In this document: positions 35,087 to 47,966 of the stretch, piece by piece
Layout: each line of letters opens with the position of its first letter
How positions within the stretch are numbered: position 1 is the first letter of the stretch
Assembly (NCBI RefSeq): GCF_051020975.1
Contig: NW_027478162.1
Location: 4,214,501-4,278,500, forward strand
Source of the DNA: Osmia lignaria lignaria
Taxonomy: Eukaryota > Arthropoda > Insecta > Hymenoptera > Megachilidae
Length of the DNA: 64,000 bases
Direction of reading: 5' to 3'
The notes under the pieces: model-generated
What the model was told of the DNA's origin: nothing
Databases searched by the model: none
Seen by the model: the letters and a program-made list of their open reading frames with translations, nothing else
Program-made: the position numbers and the translations under genes

Positions 35087-36374
35087 TTGCAGATATATCT
35101 CAAGGGAAGGGGCCTGACGGACATATTTCGAGATATTTCTTCTTCTTGATGTTCTTCTTCTGCACAGCTAAGCTGGAAGTGGCATTTGCAGCTCGCAATA
35201 GTGCAGAGTTATCTCAAAGAAAGGGGCCACGGTGTTTCTGTATCTCTATTATGTTGGTGCGGCTTCGGAACTTTTAAATATCTTGATATATCTCAAGAAC
35301 TACGCATCTGATCAAAAAATATCATAGAACATAAAAAGTAGGAAACTTAATTCTCTACAAAAAAGGTCTCTCAACATTTTGCCATAGCTCGCTTCGTTTC
35401 CGAGATATTTGCAGATTTATCTCAAGGGAAGGGGCCTGACGGACATATATCGAGATATTTCTTCTTCTTGTTGTTCTTCTTCTGCACAGCTAAGCTGGAA
35501 GTGGCATTTGCGGCTCGCACTAGTGCAGAGTTATCTCAAAGAAAGGGGCCACGGTGTTTCTGTATCTCTATTATGTTGGTGCGGCTTTGGAACTTTTAAA
35601 TATCTCGATATATCTCGAAAACTACGCTTCTGACCAAAAAATATCATAGAACATAAATTGTAGGAAACATAATTCTCTACAAAAAAGGTCTCTTAAGATT
35701 TTGCCATAGCTCGCTTCGTTTCCGAGATATTTGCAGATATATCTCAAGGGAAGGGGCCTGACGGACATATTTCGAGATATTTCTTCTTCTTGTTGTTCTT
35801 CTTCTGCACAGTTAAGCTGGAAGTGGCATTTACAGCTCGCAATAGTGCAGAGTTATCTCAAAGAAAGGGGCCACGGTGTTTCTGTATCTCTATTATGTTG
35901 GTGCGGCTTCGGAACTTTTAAATATCTTGATATATCTCGAGAACTACGCATCTGATCAAAAAATATCATAGAACATAAAAAGTAGGAAACTTAATTCTCT
36001 ACAAAAAAGGTCTCTTAACATTTTGCCATAGCTCGCTTCGTTTCCGAGATATTTGCAGATTTATCTCAAGGGAAGGGGCCTGACGGACATATTTCGAGAT
36101 ATTTCTTCTTCTTGCTGTTCTTCTTCTGCACAGCTAGGCTGGAAGTGGCATTAGCGGCTCGCACTAGTGCAGAGTTATCTCAAAGAAAGGGGCCACGGTG
36201 TTTCTGTATCTCTATTATGTTGGTGCGGCTTTGGAACTTTTAAATATCTCGATATATCTCGAAAACTACGCTTCTGACCAACAAATATCATAGAACATAA
36301 ATTGTAGGAAACATAATTCTCTACAAAAAAGGTCTCTTAACATTTTGCCATAGCTCGCTTGGTTTCCGAGATAT
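35087..36374 (+). repeat. 4-monomer block whose first three recur 16.1 kb downstream
   Basis: The markers in order are 'cttgatgttc' with 'atctcaagaac' (35087), 'ggctttggaac' with 'ctgaccaaaa' (35409), and 'cacagttaagc' with 'tttacagctc' (35731). The same three sets recur in the same order at 51187, 51509 and 51831. The fourth monomer (36053) has 'cttgctgttc', 'agctaggctgg', 'gcattagcgg' and 'ctgaccaacaa'; part of that set returns at 38307, 40239 and 43137. Confidence 0.85.
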
Positions 36375-37662
36375 TTGCAGATTTATCTCAACGGAAGGGG
36401 CCTAACGGAGATATTTCGAGATATTTTTGCTTCTTGTTGTTCTTCTTCTGCACAGCTAAACTGGAAGTGGCATTTCCAGCTCGCAATAGTGCAGAGTTAT
36501 CTCAAAGAGAGGGGCCACGGTGTTTCTGTATCTCTATTATGTTGGTGCGGCTTCGGAACTTTTAAATATCTTGATATATCTCGAGAACTACGCATCAGAT
36601 CAAAAAATATCATAGAATATAAAAAGTAGCAAACTTAATTCTCTACAAAAAAGGTCTCTTAACATTTTGCCATAGCTCTCTTCGTTTCCGAGATATTTGC
36701 AGATTTATCTCAAGGGAAGGGGCCTGACGGACATATTTCGAGATATGTCTTCTTCTTGTTGTTCTTCTTCTGCACAGCTAAGCTGGAAGTGGCATTTGCA
36801 GCTCGCAATAGTGCAGAGTTATCTCAAAGAAAGGGGCCACGGTGTTTCTGTATCTCTATTATGTTGGTGCGGCTTCGGAACTTTTAAATATCTTGATATA
36901 TCTCGAGAACTACGCATCTGATCAAAAAATATCATAGAACGTAAAAGGTAGGAAACTTAATTCTCTACAAATAAGGTCTCTTAACATTTTGCCATAGCTC
37001 GCTTCGTTTCCGAGATATTTGCAGATTTATCTCAAGGGAAGGGGCCTAACGGACATATTTCGAGATATTTTTGCTTCTTGTTGTTCTTCTTCTGCACAGC
37101 TAAACTGGAAGTGGCATTTCCAGCTCGCAATAGTGCAGAGTTATCTCAAAGAGAGGGGCCACGGTGTTTCTGTATCTCTATTATGTTGGTGCGGCTTCGG
37201 AACTTTTAAATATCTTGATATATCTCGAGAACTACGGGTCTGATCAAAAAATATCATAGAACATAAAAAGTAGGAAACTTAATTCTCCACAAATAATGTC
37301 TCTTAACATTTTGCCATAGCTCGCTTCGTTTCCGAGATATTTGCAGATTTATCTCAAGGGAAGGGGCCTGACGGACATATTTCGAGATATTTCTTCTTCT
37401 TGTTGTTCTTCTTCTGCACAGCTAAGCTGGAAGTGGCATTTGCGGCTCGCACTAGTGCAGAGTTATCTCAAAGAAAGGGGCCACGGTGTTTCTGTATCTC
37501 TATTATGTTGGTGCGGCTTCGGAACTTTTAAATATCTTGATATATCTCGAGAACTACGCATCTGATCAAAAAATATCATAGAACATGAAAAGTAGGAAAC
37601 TTAATTCTCTACAAAAAAGGTCTCTTAACATTTTGCCATAGCTCTCTTCGTTTCCGAGATAT
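36375..37662 (+). repeat. 4 monomers leading into the second 6-mer HOR
   Basis: Monomers 36375, 36697, 37019 and 37341. The 'atatttttgcttcttg' type (36375, 37019) appears here first and then recurs to the right at 38951, 40883, 41527, 43781, 45069, 46357, 48289 and 56339. 36375 ends with 'catcagatc' and 'aagtagcaaac', shared with 38951, 40883, 46357 and 50865. The pair 37019-37341 recurs at 41527-41849 and 43781-44103. Confidence 0.82.
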
Positions 37663-39594
37663 TTGCAGATTTATCTCAAGGGAAGGGGCCTGACGGACAT
37701 ATTTCGAGATATTTCTTCTTCTTGTTGTTCTTCTTCTGCACAGCTAAGCTGGAAGTGGCATTTGCGGCTCGCACTAGTGCAGAGTTATCTCAAAGAAAGG
37801 GGCCACGGTGTTTCTGTTTCTCTATTATGTTCGTGCGGCTTCGGAACTTTTAAATATCTCGATATATCTCGAAAACTACGCTTCTGATCAAAAAATATCA
37901 TAGAACATAAATTGTAGGAAACATAATTCTCTACAAAAAAGGTCTCTTAACATTTTGCCATAGCTCGCTTGGTTTCCGAGATATTTGCAGATTTATCTCA
38001 AGGGAAGGGGCCTAACGGACATTCTTCGAGATATTTCTTCTTCTTGTTGTTCTTCTTCTGCACAGCTAAGCTGGAAGTGGCATTTGCAGCTCGCAATAGT
38101 GCAGAGTTATCTCAAAGAAAGGGGCCACGGTGTTTCTGTATCTCTATTATGTTGGTGCGGCTTCGGAACTTTTAAATATCTTGATATATCTCAAGAACTA
38201 CGCATCTGATCAAAAAATATCATAGAACATAAAAAGTAGGAAACTTAATTCTCTACAAAAAAGGTCTCTCAACATTTTGCCATAGCTCGCTTCGTTTCTG
38301 AGATATTTGCAGATTTATCTCAAGGGAAGGGGCCTGACGGACATATTTCGAGATATTTCTTCTTCTTGTTGTTCTTCTTCTGCACAGCTAGGCTGGAAGT
38401 GGCATTTGCGGCTCGCACTAGTGCAGAGTTATCTCAAAGAAAGGGGCCACGGTGTTTCTGTATCTCTATTATGTTGGTGCGGCTTTGGAACTTTTAAATA
38501 TCTCGATATATCTCGAAAACTACGCTTCTGACCAACAAATATCATAGAACATAAATTGTAGGAAACATAATTCTCTACAAAAAAGGTCTCTTATCATTTT
38601 GCCATAGCTCGCTTCGTTTCCGAGATATTTGCAGATTTATCTCAACGGAAGGGGCCTAACGGACATATTTCGAGATATTTCTTCTTCTTGTTGTTCTTCT
38701 TCTGCACAGCTAAGCTGGAAGTGGCATTTGCGGCTCGCACTAGTGCAGAGTTATCTCAAAGAAAGGGGTCACGGTGTTTATGTATCTCTATTATGTTGGT
38801 GCGGTTTCGGAACTTTTAAATATCTTGATATATCTCGAGAACTACGCATCTGGTCAAAAAATATCATACAACGTAAAAGGTAGGAAACTTAATTCTCTAC
38901 AAATAAGGTCTCTTAACATTTTGCCATAGCTCGCTTCGTTTCCGAGATATTTGCAGATTTATCTCAAGGGAAGGGGCCTAACGGACATATTTCGAGATAT
39001 TTTTGCTTCTTGTTGTTCTTCTTCTGCACAGCTAAACTGGAAGTGGCATTTCCAGCTCGCAATAGTGCAGAGTTATCTCAAAGAGAGGGGCCACGGTGTT
39101 TCTGTATCTCTATTATGTTGGTGCGGCTTCGGAACTTTTAAATATCTTGATATATCTCGAGAACTACGCATCAGATCAAAAAATATCATAGAACATAAAA
39201 AGTAGCAAACTTAATTCTCTACAAAAAAGGTCTCTTAACATTTTGCCATAGCTCTCTTCGTTTCCGAGATATTTGCAGATTTATCTCAAGGGAAGGGGCC
39301 TGACGGACATATTGCGAGATATTTCTTCTTCTTGTTGTTCTTCTTCTGCACAGCTAAGCTGGAAGTGGCATTTGCAGCTCGCAATAGTGCAGAGTTATCT
39401 CAAAGAAAGGGGCCACGGTGTTTCTGTATCTCTATTATGTTGGTGCGGCTTCGGAACTTTTAAATATCTTGATATATCTCGAGAACTACGCATCTGATCA
39501 AAAAATATCATAGAACGTAAAAGGTAGGAAACTTAATTCTCTACAAATAAGGTCTCTTAACATTTTGCCATAGCTCTCTTCGTTTCCGAGATAT
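37663..39594 (+). repeat. Second 6-mer HOR (1932 bp), copy 1
   Basis: Six monomers (37663, 37985, 38307, 38629, 38951, 39273) with these markers: 'ctgtttctc' and 'atgttcgtgcgg'; 'gcttggtttcc', 'gacattcttcg' and 'tctcaagaac'; 'gctaggctgg', 'ggctttgg' and 'ctgaccaac'; 'tctcaacgg', 'gtgtttatg' and 'catctggtc'; 'atatttttgc' and 'catcagatc'; 'atattgcgag' and 'acgtaaaagg'. Each recurs 1932 bp later, including the rare 'cttatcattttg' near 38590. Confidence 0.92.
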
Positions 39595-41526
39595 TTGCAG
39601 ATTTATCTCAAGGGAAGGGGCCTGACGGACATATTTCGAGATATTTCTTCTTCTTGTTGTTCTTCTTCTGCACAGCTAAGCTGGAAGTGGCATTTGCGGC
39701 TCGCACTAGTGCAGAGTTATCTCAAAGAAAGGGGCCACGGTGTTTCTGTTTCTCTATTATGTTCGTGCGGCTTCGGAACTTTTAAATATCTCGATATATC
39801 TCGAAAACTACGCTTCTGATCAAAAAATATCATAGAACATAAATTGTAGGAAACATAATTCTCTACAAAAAAGGTCTCTTAACATTTTGCCATAGCTCGC
39901 TTGGTTTCCGAGATATTTGCAGATTTATCTCAAGGGAAGGGGCCTAACGGACATTCTTCGAGATATTTCTTCTTCTTGTTGTTCTTCTTCTGCACAGCTA
40001 AGCTGGAAGTGGCATTTGCAGCTCGCAATAGTGCAGAGTTATCTCAAAGAAAGGGGCCACGGTGTTTCTGTATCTCTATTATGTTGGTGCGGCTTCGGAA
40101 CTTTTAAATATCTTGATATATCTCAAGAACTACGCATCTGATCAAAAAATATCATAGAACATAAAAAGTAGGAAACTTAATTCTCTACAAAAAAGGTCTC
40201 TCAACATTTTGCCATAGCTCGCTTCGTTTCTGAGATATTTGCAGATTTATCTCAAGGGAAGGGGCCTGACGGACATATTTCGAGATATTTCTTCTTCTTG
40301 TTGTTCTTCTTCTGCACAGCTAGGCTGGAAGTGGCATTTGCGGCTCGCACTAGTGCAGAGTTATCTCAAAGAAAGGGGCCACGGTGTTTCTGTATCTCTA
40401 TTATGTTGGTGCGGCTTTGGAACTTTTAAATATCTCGATATATCTCGAAAACTACGCTTCTGACCAACAAATATCATAGAACATAAATTGTAGGAAACAT
40501 AATTCTCTACAAAAAAGGTCTCTTATCATTTTGCCATAGCTCGCTTCGTTTCCGAGATATTTGCAGATTTATCTCAACGGAAGGGGCCTAACGGACATAT
40601 TTCGAGATATTTCTTCTTCTTGTTGTTCTTCTTCTGCACAGCTAAGCTGGAAGTGGCATTTGCGGCTCGCACTAGTGCAGAGTTATCTCAAAGAAAGGGG
40701 TCACGGTGTTTATGTATCTCTATTATGTTGGTGCGGTTTCGGAACTTTTAAATATCTTGATATATCTCGAGAACTACGCATCTGGTCAAAAAATATCATA
40801 CAACGTAAAAGGTAGGAAACTTAATTCTCTACAAATAAGGTCTCTTAACATTTTGCCATAGCTCGCTTCGTTTCCGAGATATTTGCAGATTTATCTCAAG
40901 GGAAGGGGCCTAACGGACATATTTCGAGATATTTTTGCTTCTTGTTGTTCTTCTTCTGCACAGCTAAACTGGAAGTGGCATTTCCAGCTCGCAATAGTGC
41001 AGAGTTATCTCAAAGAGAGGGGCCACGGTGTTTCTGTATCTCTATTATGTTGGTGCGGCTTCGGAACTTTTAAATATCTTGATATATCTCGAGAACTACG
41101 CATCAGATCAAAAAATATCATAGAACATAAAAAGTAGCAAACTTAATTCTCTACAAAAAAGGTCTCTTAACATTTTGCCATAGCTCTCTTCGTTTCCGAG
41201 ATATTTGCAGATTTATCTCAAGGGAAGGGGCCTGACGGACATATTGCGAGATATTTCTTCTTCTTGTTGTTCTTCTTCTGCACAGCTAAGCTGGAAGTGG
41301 CATTTGCAGCTCGCAATAGTGCAGAGTTATCTCAAAGAAAGGGGCCACGGTGTTTCTGTATCTCTATTATGTTGGTGCGGCTTCGGAACTTTTAAATATC
41401 TTGATATATCTCGAGAACTACGCATCTGATCAAAAAATATCATAGAACGTAAAAGGTAGGAAACTTAATTCTCTACAAATAAGGTCTCTTAACATTTTGC
41501 CATAGCTCGCTTCGTTTCCGAGATAT
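39595..41526 (+). repeat. Second 6-mer HOR (1932 bp), copy 2
   Basis: This is a monomer-for-monomer repeat of 37663-39594; by eye I saw essentially no internal differences. It shares 'cttatcattttg' (near 40522), which the related monomer in the third copy (near 43428) does not have. The duplication that made copies 1 and 2 is therefore younger than the split from the third copy. Confidence 0.92.
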
Positions 41527-43780
41527 TTGCAGATTTATCTCAAGGGAAGGGGCCTAACGGACATATTTCGAGATATTTTTGCTTCTTGTTGTTCTTCTTC
41601 TGCACAGCTAAACTGGAAGTGGCATTTCCAGCTCGCAATAGTGCAGAGTTATCTCAAAGAGAGGGGCCACGGTGTTTCTGTATCTCTATTATGTTGGTGC
41701 GGCTTCGGAACTTTTAAATATCTTGATATATCTCGAGAACTACGGGTCTGATCAAAAAATATCATAGAACATAAAAAGTCGGAAACTTAATTCTCCACAA
41801 ATAATGTCTCTTAACATTTTGCCATAGCTCGCTTCGTTTCCGAGATATTTGCAGATTTATCTCAAGGGAAGGGGCCTGACGGACATATTTCGAGATATTT
41901 CTTCTTCTTGTTGTTCTTCTTCTGCACAGCTAAGCTGGAAGTGGCATTTGCGGCTCGCACTAGTGCAGAGTTATCTCAAAGAAAGGGGCCACGGTGTTTC
42001 TGTATCTCTATTATGTTGGTGCGGCTTCGGAACTTTTAAATATCTTGATATATCTCGAGAACTACGCATCTGATCAAAAAATATCATAGAACATGAAAAG
42101 TAGGAAACTTAATTCTCTACAAAAAAGGTCTCTTAACATTTTGCCATAGCTCTCTTCGTTTCCGAGATATTTGCAGATTTATCTCAAGGGAAGGGGCCTG
42201 ACGGACATATTTCGAGATATTTCTTCTTCTTGTTGTTCTTCTTCTGCACAGCTAAGCTGGAAGTGGCATTTGCGGCTCGCACTAGTGCAGAGTTATCTCA
42301 AAGAAAGGGGCCACGGTGTTTCTGTTTCTCTATTATGTTGGTGCGGCTTCGGAACTTTTAAATATCTCGATATATCTCGAAAACTACGCTTCTGATCAAA
42401 AAATATCATAGAACATAAATTGTAGGAAACATAATTCTCTACAAAAAAGGTCTCTTAACATTTTGCCATAGCTCGCTTGGTTTCCGAGATATTTGCAGAT
42501 TTATCTCAAGGGAAGGGGCCTAACGGACATTCTTCGAGATATTTCTTCTTCTTGTTGTTCTTCTTCTGCACAGCTAAGCTGGAAGTGGCATTTGCAGCTC
42601 GCAATAGTGCAGAGTTATCTCAAAGAAAGGGGCCACGGTGTTTCTGTATCTCTATTATGTTGGTGCGGCTTCGGAACTTTTAAATATCTTGATATATCTC
42701 GAGAACTACGCATCACATCAAAAAATATCATAGAACATAAAAAGTAGCAAACTTAATTCTCTACAAAAAAGGTCTCTTAACATTTTGCCATAGCTCTCTT
42801 CGTTTCCGAGATATTTGCAGATTTATCTCAAGGGAAGGGGCCTGACGGACATATTTCGAGATATTTCTTCTTCTTGATGTTCTTCTTCTGCACAGCTAAG
42901 CTGGAAGTGGCATTTGCAGCTCGCAATAGTGCAGAGTTATCTCAAAGAAAGGGGCCACGGTGTTTCTGTATCTCTATTATGTTGGTGCGGCTTCGGAACT
43001 TTTAAATATCTTGATATATCTCAAGAACTACGCATCTGATCAAAAAATATCATAGAACATAAAAAGTAGGAAACTTAATTCTCTACAAAAAAGGTCTCTC
43101 AACATTTTGCCATAGCTCGCTTCGTTTCTGAGATATTTGCAGATTTATCTCAAGGGAAGGGGCCTGACGGACATATTTCGAGATATTTCTTCTTCTTGTT
43201 GTTCTTCTTCTGCACAGCTAGGCTGGAAGTGGCATTTGCGGCTCGCACTAGTGCAGAGTTATCTCAAAGAAAGGGGCCACGGTGTTTCTGTATCTCTATT
43301 ATGTTGGTGCGGCTTTGGAACTTTTAAATATCTCGATATATCTCGAAAACTACGCTTCTGACCAACAAATATCATAGAACATAAATTGTAGGAAACATAA
43401 TTCTCTACAAAAAAGGTCTCTTAACATTTTGCCATAGCTCGCTTCGTTTCCGAGATATTTGCAGATTTATCTCAACGGAAGGGGCCTAACGGACATATTT
43501 CGAGATATTTCTTCTTCTTGTTGTTCTTCTTCTGCACAGCTAAGCTGGAAGTGGCATTTGCGGCTCGCACTAGTGCAGAGTTATCTCAAAGAAAGGGGTC
43601 ACGGTGTTTATGTATCTCTATTATGTTGGTGCGGTTTCGGAACTTTTAAATATCTTGATATATCTCGAGAACTACGCATCTGGTCAAAAAATATCATACA
43701 ACGTAAAAGGTAGGAAACTTAATTCTCTACAAATAAGGTCTCTTAACATTTTGCCATAGCTCGCTTCGTTTCCGAGATAT
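41527..43780 (+). repeat. Second 6-mer HOR, rearranged 7-monomer version (2254 bp)
   Basis: 41527, 41849 and 42171 repeat the order of 37019, 37341 and 37663. 42493 begins like 37985 ('gacattcttcg') but ends with 'catcacatc' and 'aagtagcaaac', close to the end of the 38951 type. 42815 carries 'cttgatgttc' and 'atctcaagaac', the latter being the normal end of the 37985 type. 43137 and 43459 repeat 38307 and 38629. One monomer type has thus been split by the insertion of about one unit, giving seven monomers instead of six. Confidence 0.85.
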
Positions 43781-46700
43781 TTGCAGATTTATCTCAAGGG
43801 AAGGGGCCTAACGGACATATTTCGAGATATTTTTGCTTCTTGTTGTTCTTCTTCTGCACAGCTAAACTGGAAGTGGCATTTCCAGCTCGCAATAGTGCAG
43901 AGTTATCTCAAAGAGAGGGGCCACGGTGTTTCTGTATCTCTATTATGTTGGTGCGGCTTCGGAACTTTTAAATATCTTGATATATCTCGAGAACTACGGG
44001 TCTGATCAAAAAATATCATAGAACATAAAAAGTAGGAAACATAATTCTCTACAAAAAAGGTCTCTTAACATTTTGCCATAGCTCGCTTCGTTTCCGAGAT
44101 ATTTGCAGATTTATCTCAAGGGAAGGGGCCTGACGGACATATTTCGAGATATTTCTTCTTCTTGTTGTTCTTCTTCTGCACAGCTAAGCTGGAAGTGGCA
44201 TTTGCGGCTCGCACTAGTGCAGAGTTATCTCAAAGAAAGGGGCCACGGTGTTTCTGTATCTCTATTATGTTGGTGTGGCTTCGGAACTTTTAAATATCTT
44301 GATATATCTCGAGAACTACGCATCTGATCAAAAAATATCATAGAACATGAAAAGTAGGAAACTTAATTCTCTACAAAAAAGGTCTCTTAACATTTTGCCA
44401 TAGCTCTCTTCGTTTCCGAGATATTTGCAGATTTATCTCAAGGGAAGGGGCCTGACGGACATATTTCGAGATATTTCTTCTTCTTGTTGTTCTTCTTCTG
44501 CACAGCTAAGCTGGAAGTGGCATTTGCGGCTCGCACTAGTGCAGAGTTATCTCAAAGAAAGGGGCCACGGTGTTTCTGTTTCTCTATTATGTTGGTGCGG
44601 CTTCGGAACTTTTAAATATCTCGATATATCTCGAAAACTACGCTTCTGATCAAAAAATATCATAGAACATAAAAAATAGGAAACTTAATTCTCTACAAAA
44701 AAGGTCTCTTAACATTTTGCCATAGCTCGCTTCGTTTCCGAGATATTTGCAGATTTATCTCAAGGGAAGGGGCCTAACGGACATATTTCGAGATATTTCT
44801 TCTTCTTGTTGTTCTTCTTCTGCGCAGCTAAGCTGGAAGTGGCATTTGCAGCTCGCAATAGTGCAGAGTTATCTCAAAGAAAGGGGCCACGGTGTTTCTG
44901 TATCTCTATTATGTTGGTGCGGCTTCGGAACTTTTAAATATCTTGATATATCTCGAGAACTACGCATCTGATCAAAAAATATCATAGAACGTAAAAGGTA
45001 GGAAACTTAATTCTCTACAAATAAGGTCTCTTAACACTTTGCCATAGCTCGCTTCGTTTCCGAGATATTTGCAGATTTATCTCAAGGGAAGGGGCCTAAC
45101 GGACATATTTCGAGATATTTTTGCTTCTTGTTGTTCTTCTTCTGCACAGCTAAACTGGAAGTGGCATTTCCAGCTCGCAATAGTGCAGAGTTATCTCAAA
45201 GAGAGGGGCCACGGTGTTTCTGTATCTCTATTATGTTGGTGCGGCTTCGGAACTTTTAAATATCTTGATATATCTCGAGAACTACGCATCTGATCAAAAA
45301 ATATCATACAACATAAAAAGTAGGAAACTTAATTCTCTACAAAAAAGGTCTCTTAACATTTTGCGATAGCTCGCTTCGTTTCCGAGATATTTCCAGATTT
45401 ATCTCAAGGGAAGGGGCCTGACGGACATATTTCGAGATATTTCTTCTTCTTGTTGTTCTTCTTCTGCACAGCTAAGCTGGAAGTGGCATTTGCGGCTCGC
45501 ACTAGTGCAGAGTTATCTCAAAGAAAGGGGCCACGGTGTTTCTGTATCTCTATTATGTTGGTGCGGCTTCGGAACTTTTAAATATCTTGATATATCTCGA
45601 GAACTACGGGTCTCATCAAAAAATATCATAGAACATAAAAAGTAGGAAACATAATTCTCTACAAAAAAGGTCTCTTAACATTTTGCCATAGCTCGCTTCG
45701 TTTCCGAGATATTTGCAGATTTATCTCAAGGGAAGGGGCCTGACGGACATATTTCGAGATATTTCTTCTTCTTGTTGTTCTTCTTCTGCACAGCTAAGCT
45801 GGAAGTGGCATTTGCGGCTCGCACTAGTGCAGAGTTATCTCAAAGAAAGGGGCCACGGTGTTTCTGTATCTCTATTATGTTGGTGCGGCTTCGGAACTTT
45901 TAAATATCTTGATATATCTCGAGAACTACGCATCTGATCGAAAAATATCATAGAACATAAAAAGTAGGAAACTTAATTCTCTACAAAAAAGGTCTCTTAA
46001 CATTTTGCCATAGCTCGCTTCGTTTCCGAGATATTTGCAGATTTATCTCAAGGGAAGGGGCCTAACGGACATATTTCGAGATATTTCTTCTTCTTGTTGT
46101 TCTTCTTCTGCACAGCTAAGCTGGAAGTGGCATTTGCGGCTCGCACTAGTGCAGAGTTATCTCAAAGAAAGGGGTCACGGTGTTTATGTATCTCTATTAC
46201 GTTGGTGCGGTTTCGGAACTTTTAAATATCTTGATATATCTCGAGAACTACGCATCTGGTCAAAAAATATCATACAACGTAAAAAGTAGGAAACTTAATT
46301 CTCTACAAAAAAGGTCTCTTAACATTTTGCGATAGCTCGCTTTGTTTCCGAGATATTTGCAGATTTATCTCAAGGGAAGGGGCCTAACGGACATATTTCG
46401 AGATATTTTTGCTTCTTGTTGTTCTTCTTCTGCACAGCTAAACTGGAAGTGGCATTTCCAGCTCGCAATAGTGCAGAGTTATCTCAAAGAGAGGGGCCAC
46501 GGTGTTTCTGTATCTCTATTATGTTGGTGCGGCTTCGGAACTTTTAAATATCTTGATATATCTCGAGAACTACGCATCAGATCAAAAAATATCATAGAAC
46601 ATAAAAAGTAGCAAACTTAATTCTCTACAAAAAAGGTCTCTTAACATTTTGCCATAGCTCTCTTCGTTTCCGAGATATTTGCAGATTTATCTCAAGGGAA

Positions 46701-47966
46701 GGGGCCTGACGGACATATTTCGAGATATTTCTTCTTCTTGATGTTCTTCTTCTGCACAGCTAAGCTGGAAGTGGCATTTGCAGCTCGCAATAGTGCAGAG
46801 TTATCTCAAAGAAAGGGGCCACGGTGTTTCTGTATCTCTATTATGTTGGTGCGGCTTCGGAACTTTTAAATATCTTGATATATCTCGAGAACTACGCATC
46901 TGATCAAAAAATATCATAGAACATAAAAAGTAGGAAACTTAATTCTCTACAAAAAAGGTCTCTTAACATTTTGCCATAGCTCGCTTCGTTTCCGAGATAT
47001 TTGCAGATTTATCTCAAGGGAAGGGGCCTGACGGACATATTTCGAGATATTTCTTCTTCTTGTTGTTCTTCTTCTGCACAGCTAAGCTGGAAGTGACATT
47101 TGCGGCTCGCACTAGTGCAGAGATATCTCAAAGAAAGGGGCCACGGTGTTTCTGTATCTCTATTATGTTGGTGCAGCTTCGGAACTTTTAAATATCTCGA
47201 TATATCTCGAAAACTACGCTTCTGATCAAAAAATATCATAGAACATAAATTGTAGGAAACATAATTCTCTACAAAAAAGGTCTCTTAACATTTTGCCATA
47301 GTTCGCTTCGTTTCCGAGAAATTTGCAGATATATCTCAAGGGAAGGGGCCTGACGGACATATTTCGAGATATTTCTTCTTCTTGTTGTTCTTCTTCTGCA
47401 CAGCTAAGCTGGAAGTGGCATTTACAGCTCGCAATAGTGCAGAGTTATCTCAAAGAAAGGGGCCACGGTGTTTCTGTATCTCTATTATGTTGGTGCGGCT
47501 TCGGAACTTTTAAATATCTTGATATATCTCGAGAACTACGCATCTGATCAAAAAATATCATAGAACATAAAAAGTAGGAAACTTAATTCTCTACAAAAAA
47601 GGTCTCTTAACATTTTGCCATAGCTCTCTTCGTTTCCGAGATATTTGCAGATTTATCTCAAGGGAAGGGGCCTAACGGACATATTTCGAAATATTTCTTC
47701 ATCTTGTTGTTCTTCTTCTGCACAGCTAAGCTGGAAGTGGCATTTGCAGCTCGCAATAGTGCAGAGTTATCTCAAAGAAAGGGGCCACGGTGTTTCTGTA
47801 TCTCTATTATGTTGGTGCGGCTTCGGAACGTTTAAATATCTTGATATATCTCGAGAACTACGCATCTGATCAAAAAATATCATAGAACATAGAAAATAGG
47901 AAACTTAATTCTCTACAAAAAAGGTCTCTTAACATTTTGCCATAGCTCGCTTCGTTTCCGAGATAT
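43781..47966 (+). repeat. Mixed block of 13 monomers
   Basis: 43781, 44103 and 44425 repeat 41527, 41849 and 42171 (spacing 2254 bp, 7 monomers). 44747, 45069, 45391 and 45713 recur at 47967, 48289, 48611 and 48933 (3220 bp). 45391 has 'atatttccag' in place of 'atatttgcag'. 46035 and 46357 resemble 38629 and 38951. 46679 carries 'cttgatgttc', 47001 has 'gaagtgacat' and 'gagatatctc', and 47645 has 'tttcgaaatat' with 'cttcatcttg', shared with 56017. Confidence 0.82.
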
